The translations under genes and the position numbers were made by a program. The notes beneath the pieces are model-generated. The model was not told the origin of the DNA and searched no databases. It was given only the letters and a program-made list of their open reading frames with translations. Positions 34,690 through 45,735 of a DNA stretch of 64,000 nt are shown here, one piece after another. The DNA is from Aquatica leii (taxonomy: Eukaryota; Arthropoda; Insecta; Coleoptera; Lampyridae): assembly GCA_035610365.1 (NCBI GenBank), contig CM069432.1, forward strand, positions 180,095,027 through 180,159,026, read 5' to 3'. Positions within the stretch are counted from its first letter, which is position 1, and the number at the start of each line of letters is the position of its first letter.

Positions 34690-35495
34690 ACTACTTATTG
34701 AGTAAATTTATTGTAATTAATTAATAGGATTAATAAATGTAGTTAAATAAAAACAAAAAAAAGTGACAATTTTTTCACCATTTTTCTCAAAAATATCCGA
34801 CTGTTAAGTGGTTAAAAAACTTTAGTAACACTTTATTAATATAATATAAAGAACTTGATATTAGCTTATAGATAAGTTTATTACAACATTATATAAAACC
34901 TTTTCTAATAAATTCAAAGATAAGGCGACGGGCAGCGGCCGAATATAAAACTTGGCCTAGGATCTCTAAAATCTTAAATCCGACACTGAGTACAATTAGT
35001 TCACAAGTTGTATAATTGAGATTTGAGATTAACAAAAAAACAATACGTCTCGCGCAAATCAATTGATTTTACAATAACTAATTGAACTTAGTTACGAGTT
35101 GTAAATCTGCATGTAAAATTTATTATTTAAAGTAATTATGTATAACGTTAACAGCTGCAATCATCTTTTATTTGTAATTATGTACTTTGTTTAAACAACC
35201 TAGCTGATATTATCTTTTACAACATTGTAGATGTCTTTATTTCTAATGCACTATAAAGCATAATAGTACGTTAGGGTTTCTGGAAAGTTTGTAAAATAGT
35301 TACATTACAATTCTTTGCACACTTCTGCAGTTGCACACAATACATATCTAAATTAGTTTTAAAATTTGTTTATACAAAATTATCATTTTGGAGTAATATA
35401 ACTCTCAATGTCTTCTTAATCTAGTACAAAATTCTATGCGCTTTTACATCTAGAAAATAACACTAAATTTCGTTTAGAGTAAGTTTCTAACGTAA
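34690..35495. other. Stretch without recognisable gene
   Basis: A/T-rich, with no coding region, element end or structured repeat that I can support. Confidence 0.5.
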
Positions 35496-35551
35496 TATTG
35501 AACGAATCTAGACGTTTTTTTATATCAAAATGTAGTAAAAAAATCAGAGAA

Positions 35552-35668
35552 GGGCGTGCGGCATATAGGAACTTGGAATTTGAAAATGGTGAAAAATCAT
35601 GTCATATCATTAATTATGAAATTCTTTTAACTGCACAGATTTGCAGTAAAATTTTACACCGCACGCCC
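35552..35668. repeat. 117-bp segment bounded by a GC-rich inverted repeat
   Basis: GGGCGTGCGG at 35552-35561 is the exact complement of CCGCACGCCC at 35659-35668. The interior is A/T-rich. It may be a very short MITE. Confidence 0.5.
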
Positions 35669-35799
35669 AATGGCAATGTTTAAGCTATAATTTGCTGTAT
35701 AATTTATAATGATTGCAGGTGTCGTTTGTCTAAAACTTATTTTTATTTAACATTAGCTTAATTTCACACAAACGAGCAGAATTAAACAAACAAAAAATA

Positions 35800-36145
35800 T
35801 TGTGAAAAAATTGAATAGAAAACGGCGGGTCGATGGCTAAGATAGCTCCCAGATTAGTTTAAATTTTATTAACAATGTAAAATTGAGCACAATTAAAAAG
35901 AATGTCACAATTGAACACAAAACAAGCACATTTAGACGAGCCAAAAATGTAAAAAATTAAATAAAAAATGGAGGTTGATGGGTAAGTTAGCCCCCGGATA
36001 TGTTTTAATTTTTTTATTCATTTAGAATTAGCAACAATTAAAAATAATATTAGCACAACTTAGCATAAAACGAGCACAATTCATTAGACTGGAGTATTAT
36101 TTAAAAAATAAAAGTTGGAGGCTAACTTGACCGAGCTACTTATAA
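35800..36145. repeat. Tandem ~145-bp repeat, about 2.3 units
   Basis: The block GATGGCTAAGATAGCTCC (about 35832) recurs about 146 bases on as GATGGGTAAGTTAGCCCC and again in part near 36117, each time with GAGCACAATT-like pieces between. Related to 31612-31745. The solo LTR at 36149 inserted at its edge. Confidence 0.65.
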
Positions 36146-36148
36146 TAC

Positions 36149-36625
36149 TGAAACGTTCGAGAAGTTATTTGCAATGGCAAGAGCCTTCTAGAAGCTGTTA
36201 TCCATCTTTTAGAAAATATACCGAAAAATAGGGAACACTCCAGAAGGATTTCCTTATGTGTATATATACCGACGGAACAATTCGTAGGTCAGTTATTGCC
36301 GTAACGCGAATGCAGCAGTATTAAGAAGATTATTCAAGTGAAGATAAATAAGTGATTAGCACGTGCGAAGTTTTAAATAAATAACAGTGTACACCGAGTC
36401 GAGTGAACGTGACTTATAGTGTAAACAAACAAGTTAGTGGCTTTATTTTATCGTCGCGTAAGTGATAGCATATTATTGTTTTATATAAATTACTGTAATT
36501 TTTTATCCGTAGATATTTAAATTTAATTAGTTCGGTTAATTTAAAAGTGTACATATTTCTAGAATAAGTAAACGTATTTTTAGTCGTTTTAAATAAATTA
36601 GATTTTAATAAATAAATTCGCTACA
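36149..36625. mobile_element. 477-bp solo LTR (copy B), inverted relative to copy A
   Basis: Plus strand TGAAACGTTCGAG...TTCGCTACA with target duplication ATAC at 36145-36148 and 36626-36629. Same length as copy A after removing its insertion, and in the opposite orientation. Confidence 0.88.
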
Positions 36626-36678
36626 ATACAAATAAATTTTTCGTCGCCGAACAAAACAGAACCAAGTGTTCATATGTA

Positions 36679-39575
36679 GGGGAAGGAGGGGAACATTCGG
36701 CCCTGGGGAACATTCAGCCATTGGAATTCGCTGCTTTATTTTTTTGAAAACCCCGCCAATTCTTATTAATTCGTACTGCTAACATACTTTTCTACATCTT
36801 GTGTAAAGTTTGAGATGTGTTTGTTCAACGTTTCTTAAGAAATAAATACTAAATTAAAAAACTACAGTTTATGGTAAGTATTTCTTATATTTGCTTATTG
36901 CAATTAAACTATTAATTAACTGAAATTTCGTGGATCTGATATCAATGCGCACTGATTAGATAATCATAATAAAGTTTTTCACGTTCGTTTTTAACCTACA
37001 AAACATGTTGTTTAGTTTGCATATATTATATTGACAGACGACCACATGGTGAACAATCGGCCACTAAAACCGGGGAACTTTCAGCAGATGGCCGAATGTA
37101 GCCCTAAACAAAACAAATTTTATATTTATCGAATTTTATTTTCAGATGCCACGAAAACGTGTTTTAAAGACCAATAGAGTGCCTATTGATGAGGCGAATA
37201 TGAAACAGGCGATTATTAAGGTCTTTAATGGTACATATTCAGAACGGCGAGCAGCAATACTTTATGAAATACGAAGAACTACTTTACAATGTAGGATAAA
37301 ACGAATTTTGAGCAAGTACACCAAAGAAAGTTATTTAACACACAATGGAGAAAGAGCAGACGATTCGGGAAATGATAGTATCGATGAAGATTCTCCAAAG
37401 TACTCTAGTAAGTACACAGTCAGGCGAGTTTTTACAAATGACCAGGAGTTAGAATTAGTGTAATATATCAAAAGATGCTCTGATATAAACTATGGCCTTA
37501 CTTTTACTGATGTCCAAAAGCTAGCATATGAATATGCCAATATTTTATCGCACTGTAAAATACCGGCGGAATGGCATGCTACAAAATCAGCAAAAGATGG
37601 GTGGAGGAGGGGATTTATGTGTAGGCATCACTCTTTGTCATTGCGAAAACCAGAAAGCACTAGTTTAAGCAGAAGCATTGCTTTCAATCGACATAAAGTG
37701 GACAATTTTTTTGACAATTTAAAATCTGTTTTGGACCGATATAAATTTCCACCTAAAAAAATTTTCAACTTAGATGAGACCGGCGTGACAACTGTCATGA
37801 AACCAGTAAAAGTAGTTACAACATGTGGGAAAAAGCAAGTTGCACAAGTTGCATCTGCTGAGAGAGGCGAATTAGTAACGTTTGTAGGCATCATAAATGC
37901 TGCCGGGCAATCATTGCCCCCTGTGTACGTATTTCCCAGACGCAGGAATTTAGATAATTTTATGTTAGGTGCTCCTGTTTCAAGTTCAGCATTAGGCAGT
38001 AAGTCTGGATGGATGACAGCTGAAATATTTCCGTCTGTTCTAAAACATATAGTGACACAAACAAATTGTAGTGTGGATAACCCGATTCTGATTTTGCTTG
38101 ATAATCACGAATCCCACGTATCTTTCAATTGTGTTAAATATTGCAAAGAAAATGGAATATGTCTTCTAAGTTTTCCCCCTCACACCACCCACCGGCTTCA
38201 GCCACTTGATATTGGAATTTATGGACCATTCAAATCCTACTGTAGCGTTGCATTCAATGACTGGCTGACTTCAAACCCTGGCAAACCTATTTCAATCAAA
38301 AATATACCTAATTTGACTAATGTTCCCTACTTAAGAGCTTTTTGTGCAAGAAATATAGTTACCAGTTTTCAAAAACCTGGCATTTGGCCACTAAATCATT
38401 TGGCATTTTCCGATGATGACTTTGCTTCAAGTTATGTCACCGATAGACCTCTCCCAAATAATGATACAAGTACTACGGAAGAAATTCAGACGGAGAGTAA
38501 TGCAAGTGGGAAGAAAAACACAATAGAAGGAAGTCAAGAAACCACAACTGAAGAAGTTACAGAAGTTTTAAAAGTAAAAGAAACAGATATGAATATGTCA
38601 ACTGGGGAAATGAATGCTGAACAACCCAATGTTTTAAAAGAAAATGTAAATGTTTTAAATACTCCTTCTTACAGTGGTCTAAAGAAACATGTAAAGATTA
38701 AAATAACTCCAGAAGTGGTACGGCCCTATCCAAAAGTCAAACCCAAAGAAACAAAAACCAAAAGAGAACCAGGAAAGTCAAGAATTTATACAGATACTCC
38801 TGAAAAACAAAAACTCGAAGAAATAGAGAACAAAAAAATCTTTAAAAATAAAAAAAGTTGTGCGTAAAATATACACCTCTAATGAAATAGTTAGTACACC
38901 AAAAAATACAAAAAAAGCTCCCATCAAGAAACCTAGACTTCAAGAAATAAATTTGACATCGAGTGAATCAGACATTTCACTGAATGATAATTCGGATGAC
39001 GACATTAGCGATGAATTGGAAAGTATTAAAGACTTTGATGGTGATAAACTAAAAAACGAAGATTTTGTACTTGTAAGATTCCCAGTTAAACATACCATGA
39101 TACACTTTGTAGGGCAAATTTTAAGTAATGTTAGTGATGCCACTTATAAGGTCAAATTTTTAAGGAGAAAGGGATTATCCACTACATTTTACTTTCCAAA
39201 CATAGAAGACATTACTAGTGTAGATTCTGATGATATTTTAGCTAAACTGACAACACCTTTGCGATCGGGTACAGCAAGAACCTCTTCTTATTTTCAATTT
39301 TGTTATAACTTCGGCAGTTTGGTAGTGAATTAGTTTATCAAATTTAATCCAAATGATTTTATAAATTATAATAGTTATGTTTACGTTTTAATATTTGAAT
39401 TTTCACCAGATGTTCATTTTCTTCTTATTATTTTACTGTAGCTTTCTTTTTTTGTATGAATAAATCTTATGTAGGTCATTTTGCTGTTTTGCTGTAATTA
39501 TAATGCCATTTTACACGTTGGCCAAATGTACCCCAGTACCTGGCCAAAAGTACCCCGTGTTGGGGAACATTCAGC
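36679..39575 (+). mobile_element. pogo-like DNA transposon
   Basis: The left end follows TA and carries two direct copies of GGGGAACATTCGGCC (about 36689 and 36704). The right end carries the same motif twice in inverse orientation (39519-39535, 39541-39556), plus one direct copy at 39561-39577. Between them is a DDE transposase gene on the plus strand. TA next to a G-rich terminus and the protein type fit the pogo/Tigger/CENP-B-like branch. The exact right boundary is uncertain because no CCCC-TA end is visible. Confidence 0.8.
37146..39333 (+). pseudogene. pogo/CENP-B-like transposase with one stop and one frameshift
   Basis: Start MPRKRVLKTNRVP with an N-terminal psq-type helix-turn-helix (KQAIIKVFNGTYSERRAA). 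An in-frame TAA at 37461 is followed in the same frame by YIKRCSDINYGLTFTDVQKL, so only one codon is changed. The DDE domain has NLDETG (about 37770), LLDNHESHVSF and HTTHRLQPLDIGIYGPFK. I count 35 residues between the second and third Asp. A Glu/Thr/Lys-rich tail ends at 38867, and a one-base shift at an A-rich run leads into 38860-39333 with FVLVRFPVKHTMIHFVGQIL. This transposase binds the ends and cuts and pastes the element. It is nearly intact, hence fairly young. Confidence 0.9.
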
Positions 39576-39579
39576 CATT

Positions 39580-40130
39580 TACTAAAGGTTCAAGTTTTCT
39601 TCATTTCTGTAAAAAGTAAATACATTTGAATGCCTGCAATTTTTATATATGTTGGCAACACTATGGCCAATGCAACTGAGCATATGCAGTTCTAAATAAA
39701 TTGGAAATTTTTTTTTCAGACACTGACATGTCACAGTGACATTTACCACTCTGAAGATGCAAGCTGCAATGTCTTGCGAAACGTCAGTTTGTTTGGGTTC
39801 ACGAACGACAATACGGCAAAGGCCAAGTTCTACTTCTTGTTTTGGCTCTCAAGAAGAGACTATGACCAAGCCTAAGTCTGGGTGTTTTACTACGACGCGG
39901 TCTAAGCCGAAAGTCGCTTATAATTTTTCACATACTTATCTGGTGCGCTTTGATTCTCTATACTTTAGATTTTCGTATTGTTGTAATTTAACTTAATAAA
40001 GTAAAGTCATTCCTTTGTTAAATGTAAAAGTTAGATCGATTAAGGAACTTTGATGTGCGACGTGTTGCCCAGTCAAAAGGCGTAACTTATACTTGGCTTG
40101 TGATATCAACCCATATAATATTGTTTGCAA
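39580..40130. other. Interval between pogo-like element and MITE
   Basis: Holds the hammerhead-like motif at 39748-39788 and an 86-codon frame (39736-39996) that overlaps it and looks non-coding. Nothing else is supported. Confidence 0.4.
39748..39788 (+). ncRNA. Hammerhead-ribozyme-like motif 1
   Basis: CTGAAGA core (39751-39757), helix GCAAG/CTTGC (39759-39763 with 39773-39777), GAAAC (39778-39782), GTC, then AGT pairing with ACT in front of the core. The order matches a type I hammerhead with a minimal helix III. There is one extra base between core and helix II. Such motifs are known from Penelope-like and other retroelements. Activity is not shown. Confidence 0.45.
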
Positions 40131-40138
40131 CGTTTATA

Positions 40139-41013
40139 CGGGGTGTAACAAGTATAACTAATAATCTCTTAATGGCAGTTAGCTGTAATGATTTAGATTA
40201 TATTTGCATTATAAGCATAACGTTCATTCCTTATAGTTTTCAAGAAAAATTACTTTTTAAATGTAAGACGGCCTTGTGATAGAATGTAAATTCGTACGAA
40301 GAAAAGCCAATAGCCCAATTCATTATCGTTTAGTAGTAAACAACACAAACAAAGTGCAAGAATGCGATAAGATTGTTTTGCTTAGTTTTACTGTAGATTG
40401 TTGAACACGTACAGAAACCATGACTTTGGTTAATATAAAATAAGACTATGCAGCTAAAATTTCTCTTTCTACCCATTCAGGAATCATTGTGTCTGTTTCG
40501 GTTGTGCGTTACTGCAGATTCGATTTTCATTTATTTCAAGATATTTTAAATACATTAAATTATTTTTGTAGTTAGGTATTTGGTATTTAGTTTTGTTATT
40601 TGTTCAATTTAGTTTCATAATTTTTCGTATTATTTACTAATTCCAGTTTTTAATTTCTACATTTATGACTTCAAAACAACAGATTGACATTGTTACTTTA
40701 CTTTGTTCTGTTGTTAATCTTGAAATAAATTAAAAATAACCTTGAATTTAGTACGACACTATATCTCTTAAGTGTTGTTTATTTAGTCTTCAGAAACTTA
40801 ATACTTAATAGTAAACTTAAACTTGGCACCGTTTCAATCTTTATATCACGTTCTCTTATAACAAACAACCAGGTCCGCAATTAAATTTAATTATTACTAA
40901 AAAATTTAAGAAAAACTGATAAAAAGCTAGACCCCATGTTTATGAACAAAATGTGTTGGAAATTACCATATTCACCCCCTATTAAGATATTATTAGTTAT
41001 ACTTGTTACACCC
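40139..41013. mobile_element. 875-bp MITE with ~40-bp inverted ends, TATA-flanked
   Basis: The left end CGGGGTGTAACAAGTATAAC and the right end, in reverse GGGTGTAACAAGTATAACTA, are inverted copies extending about 40 bases, with TATA outside both. No transposase frame. The terminal CGGGGTGT resembles the ends of the mariner-type element at 53491-54916, so both may use related transposases. Confidence 0.8.
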
Positions 41014-42170
41014 TATAACTTACTATACTTATGTACTGTCTTCGTCCTCTTCAACTAATTCTGTGATACAATAAATATATATTCTGTATTATCATTTTTG
41101 TTGTGTTATTTGTTCTTGCTGTTCTTGCTGCGGGTAGAGTTAAACCGGTATCTCCCTAATTAATTTCTTTCATTGTTTTAGCGTTTTTTTATATTTAATT
41201 TATAATTTAGCATCACAAAGCCTACAAACTCTCTCTCTGGGAAGACTGTGTTAGTCGTCCGCTTATTCTTTGTTACAAGAAAACTAGTGTAACATGGTAC
41301 TCTGTATTCTGTTATTTTAAATGATGCATTTTAGATTGTAATGAATATTTATATTAAGAATGGTTGTGCAAGCAGAAGACACGGTTTGCTACCTTAAAAC
41401 ACATATTAATTCGGTTGGTGTTTTCTTTGTATGGAAATGTAGATGTATGTAGTTATAAAATAAATAATCATTTTACAAAGCTATCTGGTATTGAAATCAT
41501 TTTTTTAAATGCAGAAGAATTTGTCGATATTAAGATTTAGATAATCGTGGATTTTTATAGTTTGAATTTAGCGCATTACTTTAATAAAGTTTATGATTTC
41601 TGTTTAGTTTTTGCCAAGTTGATTGTTGTTATTTTATTTTCATTTAACTATAATATAAAAATGAGGAAATATATCCATAAATACTCTTACTGTAATAAAG
41701 CGTTTTTAAAATATATTTATTTAAATACTAAAAACAGTTTTTATTATACATCTGGCAATAATCTATGACTCACTAAAATATTCATGTGACAACCTCGCAC
41801 ACGCACTACTGCGCATGTGCACATACCCCTGCCAAGGTTCATCTTTTTAGGTTCACTTTCTCTTGCGCATCCCATAAGTATTAGCAATCTAATGAGTTCA
41901 ACGGAAAAAGACGTACTCAAAACTATGTTCCAGGGCAGGTAGCAATATGTACTTATTTTGAACGTGCGAACATAAACGATGTGCACAATTCGACGTCGCC
42001 CGTTGCTTGTTACTCATATTTATTCACTTAATTCATTATTTATTATATGTTTATTTTTATTAAGCAATACTGCAAATCGATAAACGTTTTATTTGAAGCA
42101 ATTATAATGAATCAGTCAAACAACTAATTACAAAGTTGTCTTCGTTTATACGAACAGAAAGTTTTAATCA
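41014..42170. other. Stretch without recognisable gene
   Basis: Mostly A/T-rich. A GC-richer piece at 41785-41880 contains TGCGCATGTGCA (41810-41821), which resembles an NRF1-type promoter site, but no adjacent gene is evident. Confidence 0.4.
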
Positions 42171-42177
42171 AACAAAA

Positions 42178-42352
42178 AGATAAACATTTACAGATGAAGA
42201 AAAGATATGCAGACTATGTGAAGAAGAGGAGCTTAACCACATGAGAGATAATTGCAGAGATTTAAGAGAAGAGGCGATGAAAGTAGAAGAAATCTTAGAA
42301 GAAAACGGAAAAGATGCGAAATGGATGGAAGAAGTATGGAGAAGAAGGTAAA
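42178..42352 (+). pseudogene. Non-LTR retrotransposon C-terminal zinc knuckle fragment
   Basis: The frame contains CRLCEEEELNHMRDNC (a C-X2-C-X6-H-X4-C knuckle), then a Glu/Arg-rich stretch ending KWMEEVWRRR and a stop. This arrangement closes the ORF2 protein of some insect non-LTR elements. Only the tail is present, as with 5'-truncated insertions. About 800 bases of plain sequence follow. Confidence 0.5.
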
Positions 42353-42359
42353 AGTTAAG

Positions 42360-43205
42360 AGGAGAGGAGGGATAAAAAAATGTAAAAAGAATGTAAGGTA
42401 GTGATTGTAAATAAGCGAAACACGAATCAATTTCTAAGCAATTATGCAATTAAATAAAGTTAAACTACGATAAAAATTTACAGTTTTTAATGGAAGATTT
42501 TTCAATGCTTCGCATAGAAATACGCACGACTTTTTTGTCTCACAGTATTGCCAATTGCGTAGAAACGATTTAATTTTCTTTATGTAGAGGAACATTGTAC
42601 CACCGTCATTATGAAACAAAACAATAAGTGGTCTATTACAAATGAATATTATAGATCAACTAAAAAAATCGACTGTAAAGTTTGTCATATGTGATAAAAA
42701 TATGCATTCTAGCAACTGTGTTTATAATAAATATATGACGTAAGTCACGTAGGCATTCCACTGCCACTGAATAAGCGGAATGACTTTCGGGCTCAAGGCC
42801 GTAAGAAAGCATTTAAGCGTTAACTTATCTTCTTTTTTAACTCGCATCAAATTGTAATATGTGTGTCTCACTATTGACTACAATAACTATATCATTTACG
42901 ATTCGGCTTCAATATTTTGCATGAGGACACACGTAAATGTGAGCCTCCGGTAGATTCGCAAGTTTTCGTATCTCAATTCTCAATTTAAACGCAAATTTTC
43001 TGTGATTTTAAGGTAAATAAAGTACCTTTTTTATCCATTTTTTCGGAGGATCATTGACCAAATAACCGAATAGGCCGCCACTGAATTTAATATTTAATAA
43101 ATTGAAAATTGCAGGCTTATTTAAACGATGTTAGAGATATGAGAGGAATTATAGAAGTCCAATAAAAAGAATGCTGTCTGCAACGATTGTTAATGAATTA
43201 TAAAC
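42360..43205. other. Stretch without a supported gene
   Basis: GCCACTGAAT blocks at about 42762 and 43074 resemble hAT termini (CAGTGGC in reverse). Both face the same way, so they do not bound one element. Confidence 0.35.
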
Positions 43206-43239
43206 TGCATTTAAACAGGAAAAATCTTGTAGAAACAAG

Positions 43240-43414
43240 AAAAACACAAATTAAAAGCACGCATCGGCTCCGGCGGCCTGTACACCGCCTTATTAACAGC
43301 AGCTATCAGCTCCTTGGCTGCAATTTTATCAACAATTTCTTTCACGTTGCGATCTGTCACCACTTGTTGGTTTTCGTAGTCATGTATAAGGATTAAAGAA
43401 AGTGGCAGTTTCAA
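43240..43414 (-). pseudogene. Unrecognised coding-like fragment
   Basis: The minus strand reads HDYENQQVVTDRNVKEIVDK, then AAKELIAAVNKAVYRPPEPM, with balanced composition and higher GC than its surroundings. I do not recognise the family. It could be a lone exon of a host gene, with a possible donor after ACCGCC or PPEPM, or a captured fragment. No partner exon was found. Confidence 0.3.
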
Positions 43415-43675
43415 TTTTTTACAACATTAGAACATTGTCATATTATGCAAGTGGTGCGCTTTAGTGAAGTATTGTAATTGTTCATAAGGTAAATTAACCA
43501 ACATATGTATATCCACTACGCAAAATATTCTCTCATTACCATTTGTACAACGTTACTAAAGCAACCTATGGCATTGCGTTTTAACAAACCTTATTGTTAC
43601 AGCAACACAATCATAAGCTCTTATGTCAGGGTAAATAACATTGTGGTATTAACGTTACAGTGAACTACAGTGATA

Positions 43676-43840
43676 TGCTGTTATTTTATAACGTTGACGC
43701 ACTGTAGTTTTGTAACGTTGATGTGCTGTTGTTCTATAAGGTTGACATATTGTTGTTTTATAACGTTGGCGTACTCTTGTTTTATAACCATGAGATTCTG
43801 TTGTTTTATAATGTTGATATTTTGTTGCGGTGTAGCATTT
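43676..43840. repeat. 24-bp minisatellite, about seven units
   Basis: The unit is close to GTTGTTTTATAACGTTGACGTACT. As the unit is a multiple of three, one frame stays open and gives a Cys/Phe-rich eight-residue repeat (CCFITLTH-like). The frame (43670-43867) has no other support as a gene. Confidence 0.85.
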
Positions 43841-45360
43841 CTACACTATTGTTTCATAACAATGTGATGACAACTGTCAGCTAACACAATTTTATATATG
43901 TACTACTTTAGTATGTTAAGTTCAGGTCACTGATTGAGATATCTCAGTTATTTAACGTAATTAAATAAACGTACTGGCAACGTACTCTTTAGCCGGTACT
44001 CAGAATGCTGGCAGTGGACTCATTTCAAGAGCACCACTGGTAACCAGGTGTCGCACGAGCCGATAGATTGTAGGATGAACCTTCCCAATGCAGAAATCGC
44101 ATTGAACCAACAATAATTACGCATTATGTCGTCACAGGAGACGTAACTAAATGCAGAGTAAATGTTAAAGTAACGTCTTATTGCAAATCATGCTTACGAC
44201 TAACTACAAAATGCAGCACACCAGCTACTACTAACTACTCTAGGTGGCGCTCGATATCAATGCTTTGAGATATATTTAACACCCCTTTTTGTCAAAATAT
44301 CTGCAGTAATTTCATTAGTTGAAAGATATTGAATGTCAACTATACAATCTGCAAGAGTCTGCCTAATGAAATGATGCCGCACATCTATGTGTTTTGATTG
44401 TCATTAAATACTAGACTGTCCTTCCATCCAATCAATTCAATCAAGAGATTCCTAAGATAGATAACTTCTTTCGAGGCTTCGTTGAGGGCCATGTATTCGG
44501 CCTCGGTGCTGGACAAAGCAATCGTTTTTTGTTTGCAGCTTTTCCATGCGATGGCTCTTCCCGATAACTTGAATACAAATCCAGTGTACGATTTTCTGTC
44601 CTTTTGGTCACCTGCCTAATCAGCATCAACATAACTTTCTAAGTTAAAACCGTCTTTACAAAATTTTAAGGCATAAGTTTTAGTACCTTGCAAATAGCGT
44701 AACACACGTTTTGCACACTTCCAGTGTTCCTCTAAATAACAATTATTAAATTGACTTAAATAACTTATTGTAAATGCTTAGTCTGGTCGTGTTAAGAACC
44801 GCCAAATACATCAAGCTTCCTATAAGCTTCTGATTACTCTTTTTCCATTAACATTAACTTCAGAACTACAATCTAAGTGCAAGTTACTCTCCATAGGAGT
44901 ACTAACACTTTTGCAATCTGCCATATTAAATTTCATCAAAAGTTCATTAATATAATTTTCCTGGTCTAAATAAATAATATTATTTTTAATATCTCTACTT
45001 ATTCTTAGACCTAAACATTGTTTGTCTTCTCCCAAATCCCTAATTTTAAAATTTAAACTTAATTGTTTCTTTATAAACAATTAGCAGTTTCTATATCATT
45101 AGAAAAAACCAAAAAATCATCCACATACAAAGCTACAATTGTTAATAAACCATCCTCCTTTTTTGTGTATAAGCAAAGTTCATATCTGGATTTACGATAA
45201 GCTAAACCTAGTAACAATTCATCGACCCTTTTATTCTAAGCCCTGGATGATTGTTTTAGTCTATAAACAGCCTTATTTAATTTATACAATTTTAGATTTT
45301 AATCAAATTAATGATTCCTTCTGTTAGGAGGTTGGATGAAAGCAACTACTTTAGTAATTT

Positions 45361-45397
45361 GCGACGTTTCGTGTTCTGGATGAACACTTCATCAGGC
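45361..45397 (-). ncRNA. Hammerhead-ribozyme-like motif 2 (left arm)
   Basis: On the minus strand: GC, CTGATGA (45395-45389), A, perfect helix GTGTTC/GAACAC (45387-45382 with 45376-45371) with loop ATCCA, GAAAC, GTC, GC. Best helix II of the four motifs. Confidence 0.5.
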
Positions 45398-45698
45398 TCG
45401 CTCACTTTATTGTAAGAAACAAACATTTTTAATATACTTTATAATATAAAATCAAACATTAAAAATGTGTATAAAACATAATTAACAAACAAGACAGCAC
45501 TATGAAATTTAATTGTTTTGAAATAACTAACATTATTAATTTTAAAATTGTTAATTCTAATAAAAACATTAAGTCATAATCTAGTAACCAACCAATAATT
45601 ATATATAATTGAAATGTAATGAAGATAACGGGATTACTTACCACTGAGTCAGTGGTCAGTACATTAAAAATGTTTGTTTCTTACAATAAAGTGAGCGA

Positions 45699-45735
45699 GC
45701 CTGATGAAGTATTCATCCAGAACACGAAACGTCGC
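45699..45735 (+). ncRNA. Hammerhead-ribozyme-like motif 3 (right arm)
   Basis: Inverted copy of motif 2: CTGATGA (45701-45707), GTATTC/GAACAC with one mismatch, GAAAC (45726-45730), GTC, and flanking GC/GC pairing. Confidence 0.5.

Noticed and set aside
41744-41986. 80-codon minus frame over a GC-richer patch with an NRF1-like site
   Set aside because: No domain, no splice context and no neighbouring gene; promoter status is only a possibility.
42757-43085. Two GCCACTGAAT blocks resembling hAT ends
   Set aside because: Both face the same way and no target duplication is seen.
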